From assembly GCF_037975245.1 (NCBI RefSeq), contig NC_092571.1:26428564-26492563 (forward strand): DNA of 64,000 nt, read 5' to 3'. The notes under the pieces were generated by a model. The model ran no database searches and was not told the origin of the DNA. It saw only the letters and a program-made list of their open reading frames with translations. Shown in pieces: positions 25,176 through 37,800 of this stretch. Positions within the stretch are counted from its first letter, which is position 1; the number at the start of each line of letters is the position of its first letter. Source of the DNA: Apostichopus japonicus (Eukaryota; Echinodermata; Holothuroidea; Aspidochirotida; Stichopodidae). Both the position numbers and the translations under genes were made by a program.

Positions 25176-26328
25176 GCATAGCAGACATCTTACAGTGATC
25201 ATAGCTGCTTCGATAGTAGATGCTAGAAAGAAACTGAACAGCCCAAACATAACAGCCCACACAATTTTAAGCAACAGATTTCATAAACATCTGAGTTGGT
25301 TTTGAAAATCAGTTTTTAATTGTTCATCAAAATGCTGAACAGAGCTTGCAGTCCCTTCCAGGCTGCTTTCTGAGTTGTTACAAATCAAGCTGGTGTGTGA
25401 TCCTTGGATACGGGCTATGAAATTTCAGGTAATTTTGCAATCCCACACTCCTTCCACCCCACCCCCCCCCCTTCCTCTCCTTCAAGTTGCTCCCGTCAAC
25501 TCAAGGAAAGTCTTGAACCTATTTCTTAGCTCCGTCAGAGTAACATTTAAAATGGCAGAATTTCTTAAATTTCCTTGCATAGCAGACATCTTACAGTGAC
25601 CATAGCTGCTTCGATAGTAGATGCTAGAAAGAAACTGAACAGCCCAAACATAACAGCCCACACAATTTTAAGCAACAGATTTCATAAACATCTGAGTTGG
25701 TTTTGAAAATCAGTTTTTAATTGTTCATCAAAATGCTGAACAGAGCTTGCAGTCCCTTCCAGGCTGCTTTCTGAGTTGTTACAAATCAAGCTGGTGTGTG
25801 ATCCTTGGATACGGGCTATGAAATTTCAGGTAATTTTGCAATCCCACACTCCTTCCACCCCACCCCCCCCCCCCTTCCTCTCCTTCAAGTTGCTCCCGTC
25901 AACTCAAGGAAAGTCTTGAACCTATTTCTTAGCTCCGTCAGAGTAACATTTAAAATGGCAGAATTTCTTAAATTTCCTTGCATAGCAGACATCTTACAGT
26001 GACCATAGCTGCTTCGATAGTAGATGCTAGAAAGAAACTGAACAGCCCAAACATAACAGCCCACACAATTTTAAGCAACAGATTTCATAAACATCTGAGT
26101 TGGTTTTGAAAATCAGTTTTTAATTGTTTATCAAAATGCTGAACAGAGCTTGCAGTCCCTTCCAGGCTGCTTTCTGAGTTGTTACAAATCAAGCTGGTGT
26201 GTGATCCTTGGATACAGGCTATGAAATTTCAATCCCACACTCCTTCCACCCCCCCCCCCTCCTCTCCTTCAAGTTGCTCCCGCCAACTCAAGGAAAGTCT
26301 TGAACCTATTTCTTAGCTCCGTCAAGTT
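25176..26328. repeat. Three tandem copies of a ~401-bp unit
   Basis: The block gcatagcagacatcttacag starts at 25176, 25577 and 25980. Copies one and two are nearly identical over the full unit; the third is cut short at about 26328 and lacks a segment before the poly-C tract. The short open frames inside are repeats of each other and not genes. Confidence 0.95.
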
Positions 26329-27561
26329 AACTATGCCAAATTTTGACACAACTAGAAAGAATTCAAGTTTCAATTGATTACGTAATAGCTGAAATTTCAT
26401 ATTGATGACGTTAGAGAGGAACAACTCTCGTATCAAAGTCATTTTCCGTGTGGTAGACTCCCCGTGGAAAATATTCAGCTGTTGCTGCTAGGGCTAGGGC
26501 AATTTCCTATAACACACAGTTTAAAACATAAATGAGGCACCTGAAGGTCATAGAACTTTAAGAAAAAACTTGAGAGTTCTCTTTTCTTAAATTTTCGTTA
26601 AAAAGAAGGCCTAGGCGACGCTAAACAAGCACACTTAAGCTAGACCTAGGGTACGCTAAAGTAACAGTAACAATGAAGGCTGACTGTAATGTTAAGCATA
26701 CAGCATGCCTTGCCAGACTTCATAAAATTTGAATCATTATACAGTTACTTTAATATAAATTATCATCGTCATAGTCTATGCCAATTGCCCCTCCTTCATC
26801 CAATCTTATAGATCTATCTATCACTGTACAATGTTAAAAAATGGTTTCTACCTGTAATACCAGACTGTGATTGTGTCCCTAACATTACAACATATATACT
26901 GTACATAAAGTAATTTCTTGTTATGCATACTATCGTAATTTGAATTTGTCTTCATCTTTTAGTTAAGAAATTAAGCAGTTTCTTGGTCTTGATTAATTAT
27001 TTAATACTCATACCTGTTTTTCATCTCATATAGCCTATTGTGTTGATTCATGTACTAGTACTCTGTGGTAATTCTGTTTTGACAGGGGCGACAGAAACAC
27101 TCAAACTCTGCAAAAGTAGAAAAGAAAAGTTACTCTTTTAACAGAGAACAAGCTGGAGGTTGTAAGGGAAGGTTATAGGCATGGATCCAAGGTAAGATGC
27201 GGGGATTGGGGGGAGGGGGTAGCTGTGGAGGAAGAGGTAAATAACCTCATCCCCATTCATCATCCACATACATAATTAAAAGCAATTTAAATCAGTGGCT
27301 TGTAGGTAGGGGCACTAACCTTCAAGAAAGGACTTCTAAATGTCCCTGAATCTGACCCCATGTAGGGGGAGCTGGGGGTTCTCCTCCAGAGACAATTTAA
27401 AAATTAGATGTCAAACAGTGAATTCTGGGGCATATATAAATAGCTATATCTAGCAGTTTCGAGATTTCTGAACTTTGCTTCCTCATAAAATAATGAAGAT
27501 GTTGCGGTTCTGTGAATAAGACCTTCTGTACGTGTTTGTAGCTGTGCAACAATTTACCAAT

Positions 27562-27785
27562 TTTGCGGAGTATGTTGCAGTAATAGAAATTGTTCATACA
27601 GTGCTATTTATCACATTGAAAATTGCACCCTAAGATATTAGGTGTTATTAACTTACCACAACAATTTTGCATAGTATGTTGCTCTGCACAGTCTGCAGTA
27701 AAAGAAAGTGTTCATACAGTGATACTGTATATATCACACTTAGAATTTCACCGCAAGGTATTATTAACTTACAGTACCACAACAA
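27562..27785. repeat. Tandem duplication, ~105-120 bp unit
   Basis: Copies at 27562-27664 and 27667-27785 share gtatgttgc, gttcatacagtg, tattaacttac and accacaacaa. Confidence 0.7.
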
Positions 27786-30017
27786 GCAACAGACTTCTTA
27801 CAAATGGCTGGACTCCTACTGTAGACTTATCATTTTCATTCCAACTTTGGATGCAACATCTTAAAAGTGGTGTGTGATCTGAAAGAATAAAGGATTTACA
27901 AGATAAATGATGAAAAAGTATCATTGCTTTCCTACTTTTTCTTGTTTCATTTCTCTTTCCTTTCCTTCAATGTTTGTATTGAAATGAAAGTAGTTTGGTG
28001 ACATTATACTTCTGCATGGTTTTGCATAAAATCGGCCTATATTGATTAATCTGTACAACTGAAATGGGGTAACAGTGGAATAGTTTACTTCCTCAAAAGA
28101 ATTTGCTATTGAATGCTAATTAGTATGAAAGTAACTTAAGCTATCCTAGCAGGATCTATGAAACAAAAAGAGATTGAGAACACATTTAAACTAGACAGAT
28201 GGAGTTGTAGGTTGCCTGTCCACCAGACTGTAATCAAAGATTTATCATAGTGCCGCTAGATTGATGACTCCTCCTATGCCTCATACACACATGGAGCCAG
28301 AACACATACATGTGCATCTGAAGACATCCATTTTTTGACAACATGATTTCTTGCAGCATGTTAGTGTATAGCATGGTGGGCTCATAATTGACGCACTTAA
28401 GGATTTGATCAACGTTGTCTATCGAGGACAAATCCAAATCACTCAACTGTATGCGTTTTTCATATGTGTATTTCCTCAGAAGTGTAATGATTTCAAAATA
28501 ATTATTGTTCTGCTCCTACGCAACATACAAGTAAGCAAAATTTGAACACAAAATGTCTGCCTTGTCAAGTTCTTTCATATTGACACATCTGTGGATAGGC
28601 TCACTGTAACATTTGTGTACAGTAAGTATATATCCATTGACTCTGGATGCTGCTTGCTATGCTCTGAGCCTCTTAGTTCAGACAGGTCAGGTCCCAGAGA
28701 GTAGTGGAATCATGTTGAGGTAATTTTGGTTATTTTTAGAGAGTAAGATTTCCTAACGCCAAAAATATGTGCAAAACTGAGGGGAAGGTAGGTGTTTAAA
28801 GCTTTAAAAAAAAACACAACTTGATCAACACATATAGCTGAAATGGGTTCAATCTCATGAAATTTATGTAACTCTGCTGCAAAAAGTTTAGGTTGGCTGC
28901 TGTATCGTTGTTAGTATTATTTGAAGGTGCGTCAATTGCGAAGATGCGTCAATTATGAATCCTTTACTAGTAGTATACACCTTTACTGTAATAATACAAC
29001 CAACGTGCGAGTATACTATGGGTTTTTTTAATACATTATCATAATGGAATATGTTTTTCTTGACTGCCCATTTTGTTATTGTTATGGCACAAATATTCAC
29101 ACTATCATCTTGTTGGCCTTGAAATGATACTTCTAGGCTATGATACACTACACTTCGTATATGCACACGATGGTCTTATTCATATAAGGCCTAGGGTCTA
29201 GGCCGTATGTGAAAAATATGCAATTTTCCATGCAAAACATTAGCTCACATATTTTCATTTTATTTGTTGACAGTATATTCAGTGTATGTCCACAGCTTCT
29301 TTTTTGAGTTCCCTGTGCAACTTTTTTCCAGTCTTGCCTGTCAATTTAATTCTGAGATCGAAACGGCAGGCACTCTCACTTATACAGGCTTTCCAGTAGA
29401 TAAGCAGTATGTTCAGTTTTTTTTTTCTTTCTATGGACTTACGACTAGGCTTAACGTTATGGTTAGGCTAACGGATGTCGTACAGTATGTCAGGCTTCTG
29501 CATCCTACTCACTGAACGGAAAGTAGGGTACCATGTCAAGTGGGAAAACATAATAAGATTGTAAATCAATCTCCCTTTATCAGCTATTTTGATCTTTAGT
29601 TGCTTTGCTGGCTGGATACGTGAGTCAAGGAATCTACAGAGTGTATTGAAAGTTCAGCGGTGACAGCGCGGGCAGCTTTATCTTTGACAACACAGGCCAC
29701 ACATCTCCACAGGCTAGATCATAGCTCATCAGAACCCGTAGCCATGTCGTTGACATGGTAAGTATTGTGTGATATGGGATTCCATCAGGGTTTAAAACTT
29801 TGAACATCTCCACCTCAGGGTAGATAATAACATGTGAATCAGTTTCGCCCACCAAAATTCATCAGGGGTTACAGCTTTGCACAGCTCCAGCTCAGTGCAT
29901 TTAATGATATTAAATTATTCGAAACCATTGTGTTAAGCCCCGCCCCGTTTTGAAACTGTGTTACGGTGTCTCACTGTGACCTGAAATTTGTAAAATAAAA
30001 AGGGTTGCAAATACAAA

Positions 30018-30308
30018 TTTAATATATGACATTTGACCAACTTTAAGCTTTTTTAAAACAAATATTGAGATAATTTATGGCCCTAAATGGACTACTTATT
30101 TATTTTCGAGTCTATTAAATACCTCATATATTTATTTCAGCTGCAGCTCAATACGGCAATTTAGTGTGGAATCATAAAAAATGCGATATTTGACCAACAT
30201 TAAGCTTTTTTTAAACAATTATTGAGATAATGTATGACCCTAAATGAACTACATATTTATCGTCGAGTCTATTAAATACATCATGTATTTGTTTCAGCTG
30301 TATTGATG
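30018..30308. repeat. Tandem duplication, ~155-bp unit
   Basis: Copies at 30018-30155 and about 30172-30308 share atttgaccaac, ttaagctttttt, attgagataat and gagtctattaaatac. Confidence 0.8.
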
Positions 30309-31324
30309 CACATTTATTACAGTAGCTTATATCGTACACTATTAGGAAGCCCGGAGCAAGACAGATTGAAAATAAATATATTTGTTCTAATGTTTGTTCA
30401 ATACTTTACGTTTGAACTCAATGCTGCATGTTACATTGTTCCATCATTTTGATAAGTAACCTAAAACGTTTAATTCTGATCTGAAAATCAATGTGCATTA
30501 CTAATGTGACAAAGTCGAGGTCTCCGTAGTTTCTAAAAATGTCTGCTGACCCCTTGAACCTGTAAAGTATGCGACCAATTGTTGTTGCCATATCATAGGT
30601 GACGTACCAGTAGGCATTCAGTAGCAGCTGTTCGATAGACCAAACCATGTGAGAACAATGGACCAATAGCGGAAAGTTTATGAAGGATGACTAAGTTTTA
30701 CCATCAAACATTTCAGAGGTGGTATCCGAGTAAGCAAGCGATTCAATCATAGCACTGTCTAGCTTCAGTTAGAATGGGAAGAATGTAATTACTACATACA
30801 TTTTTAACTTTAGGGTATAATCAAGAAGAGGCCGTCGTAGTAATTGCAAGATGGCCCAGCCTGGGAAGCAGAGATAAGTGGGGAACGAGACCACAAGATC
30901 ACAAGAGGAATGGGAGGCGGAGGAGAAGGGGCTGGTACAGGTCGAAGGGGGCATATTTCGCGTGTTTGTAATGACTACGAAGGAATATATACAGACAAGC
31001 TTTTCATAGAGAAGATGTTAAAATTATTGTATTTCAAAATATATAATGTTAATGTTGACATTAGTTTTACTTACAGTCACACCAAAATGCCAAGAAACAT
31101 AACAGCATATAGCCTACACAAATCGAATAGTATGCAATATTTCTAGATTCATTTCTTACGCAAAGTAACATTGTTCTTAATGTAAGGTCAAACTATGTAA
31201 GATGGCGTCGGCTCCTCAGTTACTTTTATGTCAGCCTACCGGTTAACCGAATTTGAACCGATGTGCCTGATTTGTTAAAGGGGCCGAAAGCGTCGTAACG
31301 TTTATCAATCCTATTAATATCAAC

Positions 31325-31466
31325 ACATACATACATACATACATACATACATACATACATACATACATACATACATACATACATACATACATACATACAT
31401 ACATACATACATACATACATACATACATACATACATACATACATACATACATACATACATACATAC
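31325..31466. repeat. (CATA)n microsatellite, ~142 bp
   Basis: Uninterrupted tetranucleotide repeat. Open frames across it are simple Tyr/Val/Cys/Met repeats and have no coding value. Confidence 0.98.
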
Positions 31467-31540
31467 TCATGTTGTGGGCCTAATGGAGACTTTCCCTGTG
31501 GAGACAACTTGTGAGACTCCCATCATCCTTATCAAACATA

Positions 31541-32392
31541 CCCTTTGGAGACTTGATTACACAAGTTGGTATTGGACTGCAGTTCAGTACCATCCTTATG
31601 AATCACCATTCCTTCTGGAGACTAGTTTACATAAGTTGGTATTAGACTGCAGTTCAGTACCATCCTTATGAATCACCATTCCTTCTGGAGACTAGTTTAC
31701 ATAAGTTGGTATTGGACTGCAGTTCAGTACCATCCTAATGAATCATCCTTCCTTCTGGAGACTAGTTTACATAAGTTGGTATTGGACTGCAGTTCAGTAC
31801 CATCCTTATGAATCACCATTCCTTCTGGAGACTAGTTTACATAAGTTGGTATTGGACTGCAGATCAGTACCATCCTAATGAATCATCCTTCCTTCTGGAG
31901 ACTAGTTTACATAAGTTGGTATTGGACTGCAGTTCAGTACCATCCTTATGAATCACCATTCCTTCTGGAGACTAGTTTACATAAGTTGGTATTGGACTGC
32001 AGTTCAGTACCATCCTAATGAATCATCCTTCCTTCTGGAGACTAGTTTACATAAGTTGGTATTGGACTGCAGTTCAGTACCATCTTTATGAATCATCCTT
32101 CCTTCTGGAGACAAGTTTACATAATTTGGTATTGGACTGCAGATCAGTACCATCCTAATGAATCATCCTTCCTTCTGGAGACAAGTTTACATAAGTTGGT
32201 ATTGGACTGCAGTTCAGTACCATCTTTATGAATCATCCTTCCTTCTGGAGACTAGTTTACATAAGTTGGTATTGGACTGCAGTTCAGTACCATCTTTATG
32301 AATCATCCTTCCTTCTGGAGACTAGTTTACATAAGTTGGTATTGGACTGCAGTTCAGTACCATCTTTATGAATCATCCCTCTGGAGACCACT
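31541..32392. repeat. 70-bp minisatellite, about 12 copies
   Basis: The marker ccttctggag recurs every 70 bp from 31611 to 32311 (31681, 31751, 31821 and so on), with variant bases such as cac/cat and cttatg/ctaatg alternating between copies. This suggests duplication of two-unit (140-bp) blocks in the middle of the array. Confidence 0.97.
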
Positions 32393-32394
32393 TT

Positions 32395-34580
32395 ATACAT
32401 TCTCAAAAACCAAACCTTCCAAATGCTGTAATACCCAACCTGCTTGGTTTAAGTCCAGTACTGTTCTTATTATTTCATCTTGCCCCTTGTAAGCTTGTAA
32501 TGACTGCATTTTAAATTTCACAAGGGAATTATCAAGAAAAATACAGTTGGCCATGCTTAAATTTTTAGAAAAGTTATTACTTTTCATTACTTATTTTACA
32601 TGTATTCATTCCCACTTCTTCAGTAGACAAGCCAAGTGAAGCTTTCATAGAAGTTTTAGTTTATCTCAAACAACAAAGTTCAGTTTTTAACTACAGTTTA
32701 TTGCCCTGATCATCCGGCATATTCTCTCAGGTCCTTCAACAGAAATGCATACAAATATGAAAAGGGACAGACATTATATGAACACCATTTATTTAAAACA
32801 AGTAAACATTACAACATCTTAAATTAATGTTAACAAATGTTCAAATTGTTTCTAAAAATTTTAAGCAAGTTTGAACTTACAACTAGTAACATAATAACAG
32901 TAATACTGACAACACAACATGGGCTGAATCAATGTACAGAAGTAAAATGACAGTGGACACCATTTTCTTTTTTACTCTATTAGAGATAAGAAAATAGAAT
33001 GCAAATATGTACTTTGGTCTTGATAATGGAACATGATTTCCATCATGTTTGCATTGGTGTATTAGTTGCATCAAAACTAAAATATCTTCACTGTTGCGAA
33101 CCTTTCACTGAATATAACAAGAAGGAGCACATGCACTAGTACAGCAAATATGAACCAACATAATTTCCGATGTCCGAAATTATTAGGTACTTGGCATCTG
33201 GAATATTTTCTTCTTCAGATTTTTTTTACACGTGGTTAACATCTCAAATCTTTTTCACCCACCCTCTGACTCTCAAAGATCACTAGCTGTACGAATTGGA
33301 ACATAAATGAATTATGTTATTTATTCTCCTTGATGAAACTAAGCCTTGTTATACTGTCAATAGTAACATTAAAAGGGAAAGCCATTTGTTTAACTTGATA
33401 ACACAACCAAAATACAAACAAAGTATGATTTCAAAATTACCCAGAAATGAAGCTTTTTAGCTGAGTTTATTGAGTTTATGAGTAAATGAGTTTAAACCTT
33501 GGAACTTTTTGATGATCTCACTATCTACTAAGTAGTTTCAGCAAACACCTGCTTTAAAACATAGAAATATTGAACACAAAACGGTAATTTTAAGAAGATC
33601 ATGTCTCTTTTTTGATAACTGAAATTGCCTGTCCTTTACTCTCAAAATAACTTTGTTCTTGTCAACATATACTGTTAAATAGCCTCTCAAAGAAGTTTTT
33701 AAATTTTCTTATAAATGAAGTACTTAAGCTAAACTGATTTTGAAGTTTGGTTTCTGACTAAAATCTCAGTTCCTAAAAAGAACTAACAGACATTTGCTAT
33801 CGGAAGTAAAGAACTGTTAAACACAAAAAATTCATTAAAATGAAACCCTTTAACTTTTCTTTTGCATAACTCACACTGTTCTTTGCTTGTACAAATACAT
33901 CTGACTGACCTGATGTAGTAGGTCTATCCACCAGGAAATCTCCTCACTTATATGTTCTTCCCAAAATACTGTAAAAGCTCTCCTTAATCTAAAGAAATCC
34001 TTAAAAATTATGATACAGATTTGTATCTCTTTTTGACCTCATTTCCTAATAACCACACTAAACAAACATTTCTATCAGAAACACATTTACATTTAACACA
34101 AACAGGTCATTTGGATAAAATCATTCCTTTTTTTGCATTATGGACCTGATACAGCAGGGTTTTCAGTCGGAAACTGCTCTCCCTTTAATGTGCTTGAAAC
34201 CCTATATTCCTTTTGTTGTAATCTTACCATCTTACCTTACAACATCTTACCTCTAAACATATTCTTTGTATTGTAGGGAGAGCAGGAGTGATATCTGTCA
34301 GGGACTCTGCCTTCCCTAATGTTCTTTTGGAACAGATTAAGAATGCAAGAAAGACATGAATATTGCCTTACAAACTGAGCTCTTCAGCTGAAAAAGATTA
34401 AGCAGTAACGTTAAGAAGGAAGCAAGGCCAATAAACATATGCAATCAAAAATATTGAATTGTTTCACACAAAAGGCTGATTTATATTGAATCATTTAGCT
34501 TTTTCACTTGCCTAACATGCAATACCTGTTTTTGCCTGCAAAAATAATGTTCATCTTATTGACCATATGCAGCAGGAACT
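32395..34580. other. AT-rich stretch downstream of the SET-recombinase gene
   Basis: Probably 3' UTR followed by intergenic DNA. No coding region seen on either strand. Confidence 0.5.
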
Positions 34581-34583
34581 CAC

Positions 34584-34807
34584 TTAAATTCCTTTTGCCA
34601 ATCTTACAATTTGGTTCCGGACATAGTCTTTTACGTTGTCAGGAGTCCTTCTGGCAAGACATGGAAATTTTTCAACAGCAGACCTGCAGGCATCTCTGCC
34701 AGGGTTTTTTCCTTGCTTTATGTTCTTTTGAAAATGCTTGAAGATGGTCTTTTTTTCCTCAGCTGTCCAAGGGACTTTTTTCTTTTGCTTTCGGAAAAAT
34801 CGTTTAC
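34584..34807 (-). CDS. Exon 8: C-terminal Myb/SANT-like domain and stop
   Basis: Acceptor CCTCCTGCAG|GT at 34808/34807 completes a Gly codon in frame with exon 7. The 74 residues start with a basic cluster (KRFFRKQKKK), then VPWTAEEKKTIFKHF with the conserved Trp and acidic turn of a Myb/SANT helix-turn-helix. A second, basic helix follows (NVKDYVRNQIVRLAKGI) before the stop at 34584. Myb/SANT domains bind DNA or histone tails; this one, being basic, more likely binds DNA. No obvious poly(A) signal lies close downstream. A TTTATT (AATAAA on the minus strand) near 33468 is only a candidate. Confidence 0.75.
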
Positions 34808-37800
34808 CTGCAGGAGGTAATAGTAAAACGCAAAGTTTATGTAACCTGGTTAAACTCTTTAATGAATAAAACACATTTTCTGTGAACTTGCTTCCTTCCC
34901 TCTAGTGCTTTTTAAATGATAAATATATATACACATCCACTAACGAGTAATTATAGGTTCTTCTAAAATGCTATAACAAGGGCTTCTCTTTGACAACACT
35001 TCCTTGTTGGTATGTATGACATAAAAAGTTTGACTAGATATACCTGATGCACACTGGAATTTGTCAAATCTTTTAAGTATGCCTTCAATCACAAAATTAC
35101 AAATTCACAACAAAACAAGCACAATGATGTTGCAAAAGCCTAGCTAAGATGTGAATTGTCAGTCAGGGCAGAAGTGGGGGCCATCTTGGACTCCAGTTGG
35201 TTCCAAACAGGAACCCTTGGCTGGATAATACTCATATAGGCGATGGAATCCAGCGGGGATTTGAAAGTCCTTGACACTATCGAAGTTGGAGTGACTGCAT
35301 GTTGGCATGTAGTGCACAAAGACTTGCATTGAGAAGGGTACCTCACAACTGGGATCCAAAAAATGGACATTCAATTAACCAGCTTAGGGTCTTAAATTAC
35401 ACTCATCTTTCTCAGATATAACTTGCATTATCTCTACCAAAAACTCACCAGATGAGGTGTTTTCCAGTACCAATTGATCTTGAGAGCCCTGTATTCCCCT
35501 TTCATCATCTGAATGGTTATCTGTAAGACAGACAAATGCCAAATGATTAGGTTAATAAAAAACAATGGTCATAAGTTTGCATGGCAAAAGTATTAGCAAT
35601 TTTATTTCAATCAGGTAACATGTGGGGGAATGAAGACTTGAGTAACAGGACAGATGTCAAATTGGTTTGTGGTTTTTCCCTTTAGACAATGCCTCAGAAA
35701 ATCTGCTAAATATCAAGCCTATGTTCCCTCATTTCTACCAAATTGCATCTACTTGACACTTCCTTCATGAAGCCTGATACAGTAGCTTCTTTGTATTCCA
35801 GGCAAATTGCTTTTAATAATTTACCCTGTGTCTTTGATACCTTGGCTTTTATATAAGATCATAGACAAAAAGTGCAATATGATACCAAATAAACCAGGAA
35901 ATCAAATAGCTAAGTGATTCCTTGCAAATGAGAGGCAACTTTAGACAGAAGATACCAACATTCGGTGTTACTCAACAAAAATGGCCAATATTGTACAATT
36001 GCCTTGCAGTAATTGTCAATGGGTGCCAATACAATACAAGGCTAAACTTCAAAACCAACTTTCACTCTTTCAATCATGATCTCTAGCTTATAGCAGAGAA
36101 ACTTATAAATAAAAGGCAGAAGGGTGCCATATTACGTTTGATAAGTCCATCAATGTTACATGTCTACATGGTATTAACATTTTTCATTTCTTGGAACGGT
36201 TTAAGTCTGGGCAATAAGTTAATAACTAAAAAATATCTTCCTAAACATTGATTCTAAGAATACTTTCACCTAATTTGAACATCAAAATATGTGGTCTTAT
36301 CGGGACAATGGACTGCAAGACATGCTTGCTCTGTATCAATGTCCTCCTGTCAGATTTTTGTGAGGCCACATAAATTCCTTGATGACTGTAAATAGCAATT
36401 TATTAATCAGTTTTCTATGGTATTGTTGTGAGTGCAAGCTAACACAATCCTTTGTTGGGATCCTGGCCTAGCACACTAAAGCAGCTTAAGGTAATAAATC
36501 ACACTCATCTTTCTGTAGTCCCTTTTGAACTGAACTGCACTGTAAATGTTTTTAAAATATTAAAAACTGTATCAATAAAACCTATTTTGGTAAGGATTGA
36601 TTTGGCACTAATTCAAGATAAAGGTATTGGCCGAAGGTGGAACATACCTAGGGAGTTAATTTGACAAGTATGTGAGTTTGGCTGCAATTGAATCCCATGA
36701 AAGAAACAAAGATATGGACTCATCCAGGGGTATATAGATCAAGATTAACATACTTATGTTTTTTATCTTTAATGGCAGGGCTGGAATACAACATAAGTCT
36801 CAGACATCACTTGCATTATCTCCACAAAAAACTCACCAGAGGAAGTGTTTTCCAGTACAGGTGGATCATGATGGCTCTGCTTCCCCTCCTCATCTGAATG
36901 GTTATCTATAAGACAGACAAATGCCAAATGTGTAGATTAGTTGATAAGCAATGGTCACAAGTTTACGCAACTAAAAGTAATAACAATTCTACTTATTCGG
37001 AACATGTTATCTATCATCCAATGTTCCCTGAATGACGTGAGAACAAATGGGGGCTGGAGAGTTAAGTAAGAGTTGGTTTGTTGTTTTTCCGTAATTACAG
37101 GCAATACCTTTGAACATCTGTTTAATATGATGCCTATGTCCGTTCAATTTTACAGATACTTTCATTTGCCATGTTTACCAACATGACAATTCCTTTTCAG
37201 CCCTATATAGTAAGCTTTGTGTTACAAGAAAGTATACCCAAGAAATAATTTACCTTGTTTCTCTGATATATCTACCCTTTAATATGAGATGTCTAGATAA
37301 GACATGCAACATAATACAAAAGAGACTCACCACCCTCAAGCTGATGCATTGCAACAGATTCTTCAATTTGTTCATCTTCAAACACAGGAATGTCTGTTGG
37401 ATTGTGAAGTTCAAAAAATTTGTCTTATAATTGATGACAAAATGTAGCCAAAGCAATCTTGGGGCAACCTTTAGAGAAATTAGGTAGAATGCCAGCCAAA
37501 ACCAGCCTTTTTTTCACTGAAATGGTCAAGGTACTAATATGCTTGCACTGATCTGACCTAGAGTCATGGATGCTGAATAACTCCAGTTTGTGAACATAAC
37601 CTAAGTTAAGTAACATTGGCATATTAAGTCATTTTATCAGAGAAGATGTTAAATGTTCTTTACATTTATTGTCATAAGTAGTTTACTCCTGCTAATTGAA
37701 CTACTTAAATAAATTCTTACCATCAACACTGATTTCATCCAACGTCTTTCCTCTTAAGTTAGAAACTTTGCCTCGATCCATGGCAAGGAGCAATTTGGAA

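Larger units (their letters stand above)
26330..31320. other. No gene seen (two tandem duplications inside)
   Basis: Intergenic. The plus-strand open frame at 30844-31146 begins with a Gly/Arg-rich stretch but has no homology I recognise. Confidence 0.5.

Noticed and set aside
25375-26002. Two similar plus-strand frames ending FLKFPCIADILQ
   Set aside because: They are the same short frame repeated by the 401-bp tandem duplication, with no splice or domain evidence.
30844-31146. Plus-strand frame with a Gly/Arg-rich start
   Set aside because: No recognisable domain, splice support or codon bias.
31255-31310. Sequence cctgatttgttaaagggg then ccgaaagcgtc resembling a ribozyme core
   Set aside because: It lacks the CUGANGA box and a credible stem II.
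35140-35374. Minus-strand frames inside the last large intron of the fusion gene
   Set aside because: No acceptor/donor pair in phase with the neighbouring exons. The gene model is already in frame without it.
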